DNA from: Adiantum capillus-veneris
Taxonomy: Eukaryota; Streptophyta; Polypodiopsida; Polypodiales; Pteridaceae
NCBI GenBank assembly: GCA_014529385.2
Contig: CM043971.1
Span: 85,242,340-85,306,339, forward strand
Direction: 5' to 3'
Length of the DNA: 64,000 nucleotides
Shown: piece by piece, positions 1 to 11,295 of the stretch
Layout: each line of letters begins with the position of its first letter
Numbering within the stretch: position 1 is the stretch's first letter
Notes under the pieces: model-generated
Told to the model about the DNA's origin: nothing
What the model saw: the letters and a program-made list of their open reading frames with translations, nothing else
The model's database searches: none
Program-made: the position numbers and the translations under genes

Positions 1-192
1 GTTCTGCCTACTATGACTCTTGTGCATTTAAATGACTGTGGTGGAAAGGGACAGGGACTGAAGAAGTATAGGGAATTACCACCCTCTTGCCGACATTCAG
101 CCTGCCCTTTGCATAAAAAAGAATGCAAACTCATTTAGGAAGCCTTTGGCTTTATGATTTAACTGAACAGCCTGTTTGGATTCCTCATGCAG

Positions 193-806
193 AATCCTGA
201 TGAGGTGTTAGAGGAGCAGGATGCAGCACCAGATGAGGAATGCGAGGAGACAACTCATATGCAAGAAGTCGAGGAGGTTGAAGACACAATCGACCTTGAG
301 GTTGAGGCAATTGAAGTACAAAGAAGTAAGATGCTCTCTGTGAAAACCACAGAAATCAAACTTCCATTGGATGTCAGTAACTTCATTGAGAAGCATGCTC
401 AAATGATGTTGCCTGCTGTGCCTGACTTCAGGATTGGAGACAGGACCTATATCTTCTTACATGATGTGCAAAGTGTGTTTTATTTAAGGGAGGATTTCTC
501 CCTGGCTATTATTTCCAGAGTCCAAGAGGAGAGGAGTGGATTTGTTTCAGAGGATAGTAGTGATGATGAGGCAATGGAAACATCCCGCAATCCAATGGAA
601 TGCCTTCGAAGATGCTTTGAGAAAGCTGAAAAATACAAGGAGACACTACCTGATGAAGCCACCTTCCAAGAAATAAGACAAAGCCTAAGACCATCGAAAA
701 GTAACAAAGAAGTGGAGGATTGGTTTAACCATTCAGGTCAGGGGTCAACTACATCTGTAGACCTGTGGCAAGAAAACCTCTTTCTGCAGGATGAGAGCTT
801 CATGGT

Positions 807-851
<45 letters not shown>

Positions 852-1306
852 TGTCATTTCTGACATTGTATGTGTAGTCTTGGATTGCTGACAAGGATGA
901 CTTCCTTCGGCGCCGGACAAGAGAGTATCGAGGAAGGGATGCGGCCCTAGCACAATACCTTTCAAAGCTTTGCGAGTCGCCGATAGTAGTTTTTCACAAT
1001 TCCATGTCACAAGAGGGTTCAATAGCAACTTACACATTCAAAACACTATCACGCTTCTTGGGTGGACCGGTGCTACCCAAAAGTGCAGATAAAGTCATTC
1101 TTGTGGACAAAGTGTTTGCTAGAGATTGTTTTGGTTACTGCCCAGGCTATACAGGTGGTTGGGCAGCGTATTACTACACCTACACAGCAATGGCACTAGC
1201 TCTTGGTAGACAAAACCCAGATGAACTTTTAGAGTATGGCAAACATCTCATGATTCGTTACAAGGGTGACGTGCCAAAAAACAAAATTGAACCTGCAAAA
1301 TCTTGA
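193..1306 (+). CDS. Acidic protein of unknown function, spliced, 3' part of gene
   Basis: A typical splice acceptor (CTCATGCAG) precedes base 193. Exon 193-804 ends in a donor (ATG|GTAACT); exon 896-1306 follows an acceptor (GACAAG) and ends in TGA. Removing the 91-bp intron keeps phase 0 and gives one continuous reading frame of about 340 residues. The intron is largely a CT microsatellite. The first third is very acidic (runs of E and D, e.g. EEVEDTIDLEVE); the C-terminal ~100 residues are rich in aromatic residues and glycine (DCFGYCPGYTGGWAAYYYTY). I recognise no domain. The upstream exon(s) and start lie left of 193, perhaps outside the window. It converges on the minus-strand transposase-like gene and is best seen as the second gene of the same transposon, though a host gene trapped there cannot be excluded. 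Confidence 0.55.
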
Positions 1307-1369
1307 TACACTTCAAGTAGCAATTGTATAAGATCATGTATTACATAAATTTTGTACAATGTCATCCAC

Positions 1370-4219
1370 TCAAAGTATCTTTCTCCACTTGTGATTCACA
1401 TATACCATTGTCTCTCTCCACCTTCGTTGACTTTCACGAGCTCTGGAGTTGTTGTATGCCATTGATCTTTTAGCTTTTTGTTGTTGTAAATGTCTGATGG
1501 CTTGTGCTATTGCTGAATTTGCCAAGACTTCTTTTGCCTGCATTCGATGAATGATTCTACGATAGAACCATTCAAATAGTTCTCTCAAACTGTTAGCCTT
1601 GATTCGAGAGCCACCATGTCGTGTGTGCCTGAAATAAGCATTTCTCGCCATGTAATGAGACTTTTCCATCCTTTGGATATTCCATATTGCCGGGTTCCCA
1701 TACTTCTGTATAAAATATGGCAAATGATTGAAGATGATGTGCTAGATATGAAAACAGATTAGTTAGAATGTTTTACAGTCACATATTTGCACATAAGAGA
1801 GAAAGAAATACATTATAATACCATGTAGTGAGTAATCTGGGTGTCTGTCCATGCTGTCTTGAATGATTTTTTCAGAAGGTTGAGATTTTCCTTGAACTTG
1901 TTCATATCACCTTGTGACCAGTCATCTTTGTCGCACATCAAAAATAGGATGTCTATTGATCGCCAAACCTCAGCCTTCGCGTTACGAGTAGTTGGTTCGT
2001 GGTGTTTGACTGCAATATGTAGCTTTTTCCAGCTCTGATACTCTACCTTGCTAACATAAGATGTGTTATATATTTTTTCATGTTTTGTTAGCTTTGGATC
2101 TCTTGTACCTTTGGGCTTAGATAAAAACCTCTGTGCCTTCACCCCACCGATGGATGGTTTGCATGGGACATCCTTCTCAGCAGTTGATCTCTTTTCATCC
2201 CGCTGGATTTTCACATTGCCACCATGAAGCCCCATATCCGACAGTACCATTTCTAAGCACTGCAGGGCTACTTGTCGTTCTGCGGAGTTCTTAATCTTCC
2301 AAGAAAACCCGATGTATAAGTAGACCAATTTCTCCACAATTCTACAAAGGGCATGCATTGTACAAATGTGGACATTCACAAGTGGTATTTTCAAAACCGG
2401 TCGAAAAGCAGGATCCTCAATGTGACGTGTTGGAGCTTTTCTCCACCACTTTGGGTCCATGACCTTTGCAGGCTCCATGCAGAACAAACACGGTGACTTT
2501 GCCATTGCACCCATTCCACAATTATACATGCAGTTTAATGTTTTAAGGTCACCTGCAAGATGCCACTGAACTTGAAGTCTCCCCTTCCATCTAGACGTAG
2601 TACCTCTCCCTGGTTAGTCTGTCGATCAATCACCTCCGGAATATTAGTTCGATGGAACACCCAATATAGAATCTCATGATCTTCTTTCTTTACCTGCAAC
2701 ACAAAATAAATGAGACTTAAGTAGATCTGAACATTTGAGCTTACTTGAGAATATCGCTTACCTCAAACGCACCAAGCCACCATATGTTAGATTCTGATTG
2801 AACACTAAAATATAAAGGATCATCACTGGGACACTTTGAGAGGGCTCTATTCATTAAAGTAATAGTAACACGCTCTAGCTTTTTCTCTTTAACAAGCTCA
2901 CACTCATCCGGTTTTAACACAAAATGTAATAGCCCACGTGACTCTTCAAATGTGATGTTGTAAAACTCCACCATTCTCTTCTGTAGTATCCGTAGGTCCA
3001 TAAAAATATTGTTGAACTCATCATATACCATGTTCGCTCCATGGCCACTGTAAGTTGCTTTAATATGAAAGGGCTGTCCAAGATAGTCTCCCTGTGCCTC
3101 GTTAAGCTGAAGCCTCTCTTTTCAAACACTTGAGACTGATGGTAGAAGTTTGGATTTTATACCCTTCCTAACAAAGATGGATGAGACAGACTTTTGGATA
3201 GCCGAATATCCTCTTTTGCTTACACCAAGTGAATCAAGTGTGCCTTGTATCTCTTTTGCAAGCACTGAGTTCTCTGAAATAAAGCGGTCCACTACATTTC
3301 GTTGTAGAACCTTAAACTTCTTGTCATGTACTATATCTGCTGCCAGGCTTCTACTTATAAGTGGCTTCAATCTCTTTCCTATATTGGCTTTGGGGTCAAT
3401 GTTTTCCTTGTCAGGATAGATTGAATCTCTACATGAAGACAATGCATAAGTAAATAACAAAAAATTTGCTTCACTAACACTATTTAGGCACATGAAAACA
3501 ATGCATAACAAGAAAAAACAAAAAGATTACTTAACTAAGACAATGTAGCCAACCAAGAAGCATCACCTTAATGCTCGGATTCTTTTCTTGAGACCTCCTG
3601 ATGCAACCTGCAATGTTTCAAGATTGCGCAATTTCTTCTTTCGCATACGACCACCCAAGATGGTGTCCTTCATTTGACAACTTCGCACCTTTCCTTTCAG
3701 TTCTTGTACCTCTGTTTTATGTTGCAAAATGGTAACCTGATCTGTAGAATGTAAATGTGAAAGGCGAACAATCTCACATTGTTGAGCTTGGAGAATGCTC
3801 TTGTAAGTTTCAGCTTCTCTTGTAAGTGATTTACAATAACCCAGAAGGCCCTTTTCTCCATCACCAGCAAAGGTCAATAAGCTTGTAGGATTGACAAACG
3901 GTGGAGACGCATTAGTTATTGGATTCTTAGGGTAGAGAGAGTCTCTCGTCCAGATATCTATGTGTTTAGCTCCTTGAGCTCTGAGCGTGTCTATGGAAGC
4001 GGGAGGTATATGTGTGTTTGTTTTACTGCGCTTAATCAATGGTTGGTACTCATTGTCCAAATCAATGTGAAGGTGATATTTGGCTCGTTTCTGGGTAACA
4101 TTTGTGCCATTTGAGGAGTGCGCCATTAGCCAAATGTGCAGGTTTAATGGAAAGTGAATAGCGGTTGCGAATTCGTCCCTCCATGTTAGCCTCATTCCCT
4201 CCATATTGACGAGGTTCAT
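1370..4219 (-). pseudogene. DDE transposase-like gene, four exons, damaged
   Basis: Four exons can be read on the minus strand with GT-AG introns: 4219-3567, 3428-2762, 2693-1822 and 1741-1370. Frames join correctly at the three splice sites and give roughly 850 residues. Exon 1 has a heptad-like charged region. Exon 2 carries YSGHGANMVYDEF. Exon 3 carries AGDLKTL followed by a CLFC pair and HICTMHALCRIVEKL. Exon 4 carries RMEKSHYMARNAYF and HGG. The spacing (acidic loop, GDxK plus CxxC, then QxxE before an HGG-like stretch) resembles RNase-H-fold transposases of poorly described TIR elements. On that reading the catalytic acids would be position 3043-3041 (here H instead of D), D at 2550-2548 and E at 1666-1664. 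Damage: an in-frame TGA at 3124-3122 and a frameshift near 2590. The family call is inference; the exon structure is seen. Confidence 0.5.
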
Positions 4220-4333
4220 TCAATGCAACTGAAAAGAGGATTATCCCTCAATCACTACGAATGAATGTTCAGAAGAGTAAGGAATCTACTTAAAGTACAC
4301 TTTTTGAAGTTTTACTATGAAAGACCCAGCTCT

Positions 4334-4419
4334 TTTATTTGCCATTTTTTCTAGAGAGAGAGTGCAAAAAATACATTTTCTTAGAAGGCCCTCCAAATGA
4401 CCTCCGAAATTTCCTAATG
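4334..4419. repeat. Right terminal inverted repeat of CATTAG element
   Basis: The stretch begins near a CTAGAGAGAGAG tract and ends CCTAATG at 4419. It is nearly the same as 61633-61693 and, inverted, resembles 59917-59960. The partner TIR of this copy is outside the window. Confidence 0.7.
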
Positions 4420-4746
4420 TATTTGTGGGTACAAGAAATCTACAGACCCACGTCTACATGATACTGCATGTAGTAGACAAAACCCCTTTGCCTCTTCTCT
4501 AGCTGTAGCACTTCACAACATCTTAACATCTTTTCACAGTAGATCTTTTCACTGTTCGTCTAACTCTAAACCCTAAACCGTAAGTAATTCTTGCGTGGAC
4601 TCGATCTAACGTAAATAAGCGTAAATCTAAATAAACGTAAATCTAACTAAAAATAAACCTAATTCTAATTTAACGTAAGTCTACATCTAACCTAATCTTT
4701 AACATCTTTTGGGATAGTTTCCTACGACGTTAAAACTCTCTTCTTC

Positions 4747-4810
<64 letters not shown>

Positions 4811-4944
4811 ACCTAAATAAACCTAAGTCTAATCTAATATAACATAAATCTAAATCTAACGTAAATTATGTTATATTAAAAACAAAGAACTAAACTAACA
4901 GAGATTATAAGAACCTTAAAACTAATTTTTCACATAACTCGGCA

Positions 4945-5292
4945 AGAGTTGGCATTCTCATCACTAAAGATGTGAGAGTTAACTTCCGGCGGTGACGCTG
5001 CCTCATCTCCATCCGCATCTGACGACAGCAATTGGCTCTTTGGACCGTTCTTGCTCTTGTTACTAACTTTGAAGTTGCTGTTGAATGACTAGAGGTTGTC
5101 TAGATGGTCATTGTCGGGGATGTAGTGACTCTTGCCGCCCTGAAGATCCACCTTCTTCTCTATCTTCTGAAGACATTTCACCAGTACTTTTGGATCGACG
5201 GAGCCCACCATGAGTGAAGGCAGCAATACCCTATATTCCATTGAGGGCTTTCTTCACCCGCTTCATGCAGGCATCGCAGTCTATGGAGACCT
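4945..5292 (-). pseudogene. Captured HMA (heavy-metal-associated) domain fragment, copy 1
   Basis: Minus-strand translation gives VSIDCDACMKRVKKALNGI, which matches the start of a plant heavy-metal-associated domain: an xDCxxC metal-binding motif followed by a basic helix. In another frame it continues with VDPKVLVKCLQKIEKKVDLQ, the end of the same fold, then a low-complexity tail with KSKNGPKSQLLSSDADGDE. A TAG after the first block and a frame change separate the two, so it is not functional. HMA domains in HIPP-type proteins and metallochaperones bind copper or other soft metals. The fragment lies between subterminal repeats and the transposase inside the CACTA unit, flanked on both sides by TAAATCTAA repeats, which points to host-gene capture. 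The same fragment is in the other two units. Confidence 0.6.
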
Positions 5293-5948
5293 AAATCTAA
5301 TCTAATATAACGTAAATCTAAATCGAGCGTAAATAAACGTAAATCTAACTAAAAATAAACCTAAATCTAATCTAATTTAACTTAAATAAACCTAAATCTA
5401 ATTTAACGTAAGTCTACATCTAACCTAATCTTTAACGTCTTTTAGGATAGTTTCCTATGACGTTATAACTCTCTTCTTCTTGTGTGTGTGTGTGCGTGTG
5501 TAGATGTGTGTGCCAATAAAAAGAGATAAATGGTATAACCTTTCTATCACCCATGCCAAGTATGATAGATTGGTTATGCCATTTCCCTCTTGAATAATAG
5601 GTCTTGAGTTCAACTCCTCGTCGGCTAGATCTTTAGGTCTTTTAATTTTAATTAGTTTCCTACGACGTTAAATTAGTTTCTCTCTCTTTCTCTCTCAATG
5701 TGTGTGCATTTTTTTTTGTTTATGCATGTTTTCTCTCTCTTTTCCTCTCTCAATGTGTGCGTTTTTTGTTTATGCATGTTCTCTCTCTCTTTTCCTCTCT
5801 CAATGTGTGCGTTTTTTGTTTATGCATGCTCTCTCTCTCTCTCTTTTCCTCTCTCAATGTGTGTGCATTCTTTGTTTATGTATGTGTGTGTGCGTTTTTG
5901 TTTATATTTGTACTCTTTCTCTCTCTCTCTCTCTCTCTCTCAAAAAGA

Positions 5949-6020
<72 letters not shown>

Positions 6021-6126
6021 GGGAGAGAGAGAGAAAGAGGGGAAGGGAACATGAGAGTGAGGAGAGGGAAGGAGCATACCTGGCTCTCCTTCCTCTCCTC
6101 GTGTGTGTGTGTGTGTGTGTGTGGAG

Positions 6127-6173
<47 letters not shown>

Positions 6174-6342
6174 TTATCTGCTCTTGCTTGAGGGCGCCGA
6201 AAAACTCAGATCTGAGATCTGAGTTGTTGGGCGCTCTCTGTTATTTTTTTAGCCCAGCAGGCGTCACTATGAGCGTCGCCGGGAATTTTTTTTTTGAGCG
6301 TCGCTGTGTGAGCGTCGCTAATATGAATAGCCTCTTGTAGTG
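5290..6342 (-). repeat. CACTA 5' subterminal region, copy 1
   Basis: From the terminus at 6342 inward there are GAGCGTCGC-type motifs, a palindrome around 6193-6230 (AACTCAGATCT and its inverse), (GA)n and (GT)n tracts at 5925-6170, three or four repeats of a CTCTCTCAATGTGTGCGTTTT unit (5690-5880), and TAAATCTAA-type direct repeats. In En/Spm elements such subterminal repeats bind the second element protein. Compared with 9719-9780, one arm of the second palindrome is missing here (see finding). Confidence 0.65.
6331..6342 (-). repeat. CACTA terminus, copy 1
   Basis: Reads CACTACAAGAGG on the minus strand and abuts the transposase codons of copy 2. Confidence 0.85.
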
Positions 6343-7688
6343 GTCATGCATGGTCCACATTAGAATGCCTCTGATCAAAGCATTCCGTTGTCCTGTGACG
6401 GTCGGCTCATATCCACCACCTCTATGCCAATCCACAATTGTTGTAGCTCTTCCAATAGTGGACGAAGATACACATCCATATTCTCCACTTTATATCGCCC
6501 CGGCACAATCAAGCTTAGCCATAGGTGCCCCTTCTTCGTAGTCAACCACGGGGGAATGTTGTAGTTGACGATGGCAACGGGCCATACATTGTAAGATGTT
6601 GATCTTTGACCAAATGGATTTACGCCATCCATAGCAAGGCCTAAGCGCAAATTTCGAGCTTCCCTGGAAAAATCCGACCATGTTCCATCTATATGTTTCG
6701 AGGCTCCGCAATCTGCAGGAATTCGTAGCACACCATCCGAAGATTTATTCTCCTCATGCCATGATGCTAGGGCGGCCATGGACTTACATTCGAAGAAATG
6801 CTTGATGCGAGGAAGCAGAGGAAAATGTCGCAAAACCTTTTGTGGAATTTTTGTCCCGTGGAGATCTACTCGATATCTTTCGGAATCACATTTCAGACAC
6901 TTCTCCATGTCTATGTATTCCCCTCTGAAAAGAATGCAGTCATTAGGACAAGCGTGGATAGAATTGTAATCCATCCCCAAGTTTCGCAAAATCTTTCTTG
7001 CTTCATCTCGGGAATCTGGCATCACATTGTCAGCTGGTAGTATGTGCTCTTTAAGCAATCTACACAACATAAAAATACGATAGAGTCGTGTAAAAATCTA
7101 TCAGATCATTATACATTTAGAGTTTTATTAAAGTAAACTAATTGTAATAGATCACCTGAAAAGCGCTGTGACGCTAGTGTCACTCCATCCAAACTTTGCC
7201 TGCATGTTGAGAAGAAGCAGGAGTGCTTTCAATCTAGACATACGTGCTCCATTATACAATGGCGTATCGGCTTCACTTTTCATATCATCATAGATAAGCC
7301 TTTCTGAATCCATGATCGTCTCGATCATTTCATCAATCTCGGGCTCAAACATTGCCTCGTTGGGAATGTGCTCTGCATGATCATCCCCCGAGCTGTCAGA
7401 GGCTACATCTTGTGGCCTCACATATGCTGCTTGACCAAAGCACCTGTGAACACGTCTATTGGGTTGCAAGATTGCTGCTTGTTGGCCAGCGTCAAAGTCC
7501 GACGAGTTATAATTGGCAACAACTCGATCTATAATAGATGGATCGAACTCGCCAAATACGCGAACGTGGTGCAAAGAAACACGTCTTGTCCGTCGCACAG
7601 CATGCTTGCATTGATTACAAGGACATAAGACCCTCGTTGAGAGATAGGTGTTTCGGTTGGACGGTCCCACATCCTCGTCACTACTCAT
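6343..7688 (-). pseudogene. CACTA TNP2-type transposase, truncated, copy 2
   Basis: Exon 1 runs 7688-7156 and exon 2 7059-6343. The donor (TTCAG|GTGATC) and acceptor (TGTGTAG) join in frame as TALFR-LLKEH. Exon 1 begins MSSDEDVGP and has the N-terminal CPCNQC cluster typical of the transposase-associated domain of CACTA proteins, then acidic stretches. Exon 2 shows the TNP2 core: IHACPNDCILFRGEY, a zinc-binding CLKCDSERY, KIPQKVLRHFPLLPR, LAMDGVNPFG, STSYNVWPV, YNIPPW and the beginning of the segment ending ILMWTMHD. The family protein continues for several hundred residues; here it is cut by the next CACTA terminus at 6342. It cannot make a complete transposase. Confidence 0.85.
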
Positions 7689-7749
7689 AATGAGGAAAAA
7701 AATCTTATAACCTGGCCAACAAATTTAATATTCTATTGGCATTCTTCAT

Positions 7750-7750
7750 C

Positions 7751-7808
<58 letters not shown>
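7750..7808. repeat. (CT)n microsatellite upstream of transposase start
   Basis: A pure CT tract of about 58 bases lies about 65 bp upstream of the minus-strand transposase ATG at 7688. It recurs at 11251-11293 in the next copy and in degenerate form before the plus-strand CACTA gene. It may lie in the 5' untranslated region or promoter. Confidence 0.8.
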
Positions 7809-7810
<2 letters not shown>

Positions 7811-8239
7811 CTCACATTCTCTAGTCATGTCCAATCCCCGCACACCTCGGTCTAGAGGTGCACGGAGATCAGAACCACCGGGTTATAATCTCGTCTTTAT
7901 TGGTCAATACCTATATTTGTGGGTACAAGAAATCTACAGACCCACGTCTACATGATACTGCATGTAGTGGACAAAACCCCTTTGCCTCTTCTCTAGCTAT
8001 AGCACTTCACAGCATCTTAACATCTTTTAAAAGTAGATCTTTTCAGTGTTCGTCTAACTCTAAACCCTAAACCGTAAGTAATTCTTGCGGGACTCGATCT
8101 AACGTAAATAAGCGTAAATCTAAATAAACGTAAATCTAACTAAAAATAAACTTAAATCTAATTTAACGTAAGTCTACATCTAACCTAATCTTTAACGTCT
8201 TTTGGGATAGTTTCCTACGACGTTAAAACTCTCTTCTTC

Positions 8240-8289
<50 letters not shown>

Positions 8290-8424
8290 ACCTAAATAAA
8301 CCTAAGTCTAATCTAATATAACATAAATCTAAATCTAATGTAAATTATGTTATATTAAAAACAAAGAACTAAACTAACATGGATTATAAGAACCTTAAAA
8401 CTAATTTTTCACATAACTCGGCAA

Positions 8425-8771
8425 GAGTTGGCATTCTCATCACTAAAGATGTGAGAGTTAACTTCCGGCGGTGACGCTGCCTCATCTCCATCCACATCTG
8501 ACGACAGAAATTGGCCCTTTGGACCGTTCTTGCTCTTGTTACTAACTTTGAAGTTGCTGTTGAATGACTAGAGGTTGTCTAGATGGTCATTGTCGGGGAT
8601 GTAGTGACTCTTGCCGCCCTGAAGATCCACCTTCTTCCCTATCTTCTGAAGACATTTCACCAATACTTTTGGATCGACGGAGCCCACCATGAGTGAAGGC
8701 AGCAATACCCTATATTCCATTGAGGGCTTTCTTCACCCGCGTCATGCAGGCATCGCAGTCTATGGAGACCT
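8425..8771 (-). pseudogene. Captured HMA domain fragment, copy 2
   Basis: Nearly identical to the fragment at 4945-5292 with scattered substitutions; for example the CxxC-region codons for MKRVKK read MTRVKK here. It holds the same TAG after the NGI block and the same frame change. The shared damage shows that the capture and decay happened before the unit was multiplied. Confidence 0.6.
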
Positions 8772-9392
8772 AAATTTAATCTAATATAACGTAAATCTAA
8801 ATCTAGCGTAAATAAACATAAATCTAACTAAAAATAAACCTAAATCTAATCTAATTTAACTTAAATAAACCTAAATCTAATTTAACGTAAGTCTACATCT
8901 AACCTAATCTTTAACATCTTTTAGGATAGTTTCCTACGACGTTATAACTCTCTTCTTCTTGTGTGTGTGCGCGTGTGTGGATGTGTGTGCCAATAAAAAG
9001 AGATAAATGGTATAACCTTTCTATCACCCATGCCAAGTATGATAGATTGGTTATGCCATTTCCCTCTTGAATAATAGGTCTTGAGTTCAACTCCTCGTCG
9101 GCTAGATCTTTAGGTCTTTTAATTTTAATTAGTTTCCTATGACGTTAAATTAGTTTCTCTCTCTTTCTCTCTCAATGTGTGTGCGTTTTTTTGTTTATGC
9201 ATGTTTTCTCTCTCTTTTCCTCTCTCAATGTGTGCGTTTTTTGTTTATGCATGTTCTCTCTCTCTTTTCCTCTCTCAATGTGTGCGTTTTTTGTTTATGC
9301 ATGCTCTCTCTCTCTTTTCCTCTCTCAATGTGTGTGTGCATTCTTTGTTTATGTATGTGTGTGTGTACGTTTTTGTTTATATTTGTACTCTT

Positions 9393-9428
<36 letters not shown>

Positions 9429-9435
9429 AAAAACA

Positions 9436-9501
<66 letters not shown>

Positions 9502-9841
9502 AAGAGGGGAAGGGAACATGAGAGTGAGGAGAGGGAAGGAGCATACCTGGCTCTCCTTCCTCTCCTCGTGCGTGTGTGTGTGTGTGTGTGTGTGGAGAAG
9601 AAAGAGAGAGAGAGAGAGAGAGAGAGGGAGAGCGTTACCTGCTCTTGCTTGAGGGCGCCGAAAAACTCAGATCTGAGATCTGAGTTTTTGGGCGCTCTCT
9701 GTTATTTTTTTAGCCCAGCCGGCGTCGCTATGAGCGTCGCAAATTTACTTGTACATTTGCGACGCTCATAGCGACGCCGGGATTTTTTTTTTTTGAGCGT
9801 CGCTGTGTGAGCGTCGCTAATATGAATAGCCTATTGTAGTG
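8770..9841 (-). repeat. CACTA 5' subterminal region, copy 2
   Basis: Same layout as copy 1: terminus CACTACAATAGG at 9841-9830, then a perfect 26-bp-arm hairpin at 9719-9780 with a 10-base loop, a second palindrome at about 9652-9700 centred on AGATCTGAGATCT, GA and GT tracts (9440-9625), CTCTCTCAATGTGTGCG units and TAAATCTAA repeats. Confidence 0.75.
9719..9780. repeat. Perfect subterminal hairpin
   Basis: Two 26-base arms (9719-9744 and 9755-9780) are exact inverse complements, each holding GTCGCTATGAGCGTCGC, with a 10-base loop. The same site is an imperfect hairpin at about 13280-13345 and a single arm in the copy ending at 6342. Confidence 0.85.
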
Positions 9842-11185
9842 GTCATGCATGGTCCACATTAGAATGCCTCTAATCAAAGCATTCCGTCGTCCTGTGTGTC
9901 GGCTCATATCCACCACCTCTATGCCAATCCACAATTGTTGTAGCTCTTCCAATAGTGGACGAAGATACACATCCATATTCTTCACTTTATATCGTCCTGG
10001 CACAATCAAGCTTAGCCATAGGTGCCCCTTCTTCGTAGTCAACCACGGGGGAATGTTGTAGTTGACGATGACAACGGGCCATACACTGTAAGATGTTGAT
10101 CTTTGACCAAATGGATTTACGCCATCCATAGCCAGGCCTAAGCGCAAATTTCGAGCTTCCCTGGAAAAATCCGACCATGTTTCATCTATATGTTTCCAGG
10201 CTGCGCAATCTGCAGGAATTCGTAGCACACCATCCGAAGATTTATTCTCCTCATGCCATGATGCTAGGGCGGCCATGGACTTACATTCGAAGAAATGCTT
10301 GATGCCAGGAAGCAGAGGAAGATGTCGCAAAACCTTTTGTGGAATTTTTGTCCCGTGGAGATCTACTCGATATCTTTCGGAATCACATTTCGGACACTTC
10401 TCCATGTCTATGTATTCCCCTATGAAAAGAATGCAGTCATTAGGACAAGCGTGGATAGAATTGTAATCCATCCCCAAGTTTTGCAAAATCTTTCTTGCTT
10501 CATCTCGGGAATCTGGCATCACATTGTCAGCTGGTAGTATGTGCTCTTTAAGCAATCTACACAACATAAAAATACGATAGAGTCGTGTAAAAATCTATTA
10601 GATCATTATACATTTAGAGTTTTATTAAAGTAAACTAATTGTAATAGATCACCTGAAAAGCGCTGTGACGCTAGTGTCACTCCATCCAAACTTTGCCTGC
10701 ATGTTGAGAAGAACCAGGAGTGCTTTCAATCTAGACATACGTGCTCCATTATACAATGGCGTATCGGCTTCACTTTTCATATCATCATAGATAAGCCTTT
10801 CTGAATCCATGATCGTCTCGATCATTTCATCAATCTCGGGCTCAAACATTGCCTCGTTGGGAATGTGCTCTGCATGATCATCCCCCGAGCTGTCAGAGGC
10901 TACATCTTGTGGACTCACATATGCTGCTTGACCAAAGCGCCTGCGAACACGTCTATTGGGTTGCAAGATTGCTGCTTGTTGGCCAGTGTCAAAGTCCGAC
11001 GAGTTATAATTGGCAACAACTCGATCTATAATAGATGGATCGAACTCGCCAAATTCGCGAACGTGCTGCAAAGAAACACGTCTTGTCCGTTGCACAACAT
11101 GCTTGCATTGATTACAAGGACATAAGACCCTCGTTGAGAGATAGGTGTTTCGGTGGGACAGTCCCACATCCTCCTCACTACTCAT
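9842..11185 (-). pseudogene. CACTA TNP2-type transposase, truncated, copy 3 (outermost)
   Basis: Exons 11185-10653 and 10556-9842 join in frame as in copy 2. The CPCNQC cluster, IHACPNDCILF, CPKCDSERY, LAMDGVNPFG and ILMWTMHD are all present. Copy 3 keeps an intact second zinc pair (CPKC, where copy 2 has CLKC). The frame runs straight through the junction into the next CACTA terminus and would add about 35 unrelated residues. The part after WTMHD is absent, so the gene cannot be functional from this window alone. Confidence 0.85.
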
Positions 11186-11247
11186 AATGAGGATAAAAAT
11201 CTTATAACCTGGACAACAAATTTAATATTCTATTGGCATTCTTCGTC

Positions 11248-11295
<48 letters not shown>

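Larger units (their letters stand above)
1..4419. mobile_element. TIR DNA transposon, 'CATTAG' family, coding copy (left end outside window)
   Basis: The right end lies at 4419, where the sequence ends CCTAATG and is followed at once by a CACTA segment (TATTTGTGGG) that appears uninterrupted at 7914 and 11399. The last ~85 bases (4334-4419) nearly match the right end of the 1,777-bp element at 59917-61693, including GGCCCTCCAAATGACCTC and an AG-rich stretch, so both belong to one family. Inside are two convergent genes: a plus-strand spliced gene ending at 1306 and a minus-strand, transposase-like gene from 4219 down to 1370. Only 63 bp separate them, and the minus-strand start codon lies 200 bp from the terminus, which suits one compact transposon. 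The left TIR is beyond base 1. I do not recognise a named superfamily. What is seen: shared termini and gene layout. What is inferred: that both genes belong to the element. Confidence 0.65.

Noticed and set aside
5515-5650. tRNA-like box B (GAGTTCAACTCC) in all three CACTA units, possible SINE
   Set aside because: No convincing box A at the right distance and no target duplication; it is simply part of the CACTA unit.
5698-6340. Long open frames of Ser/Leu/Cys/Val or Arg/Glu repeats
   Set aside because: They are translations of CT, GT and GA microsatellites in all three frames, with no conserved protein. The same applies at 9175-9771, 12681-13276, 16862-17443, 40656-40910 and 60464-60829.
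7352-7628. Plus-strand frames opposite the transposase exon
   Set aside because: Antisense shadows of the TNP2 exon, which has clear family motifs on the minus strand.
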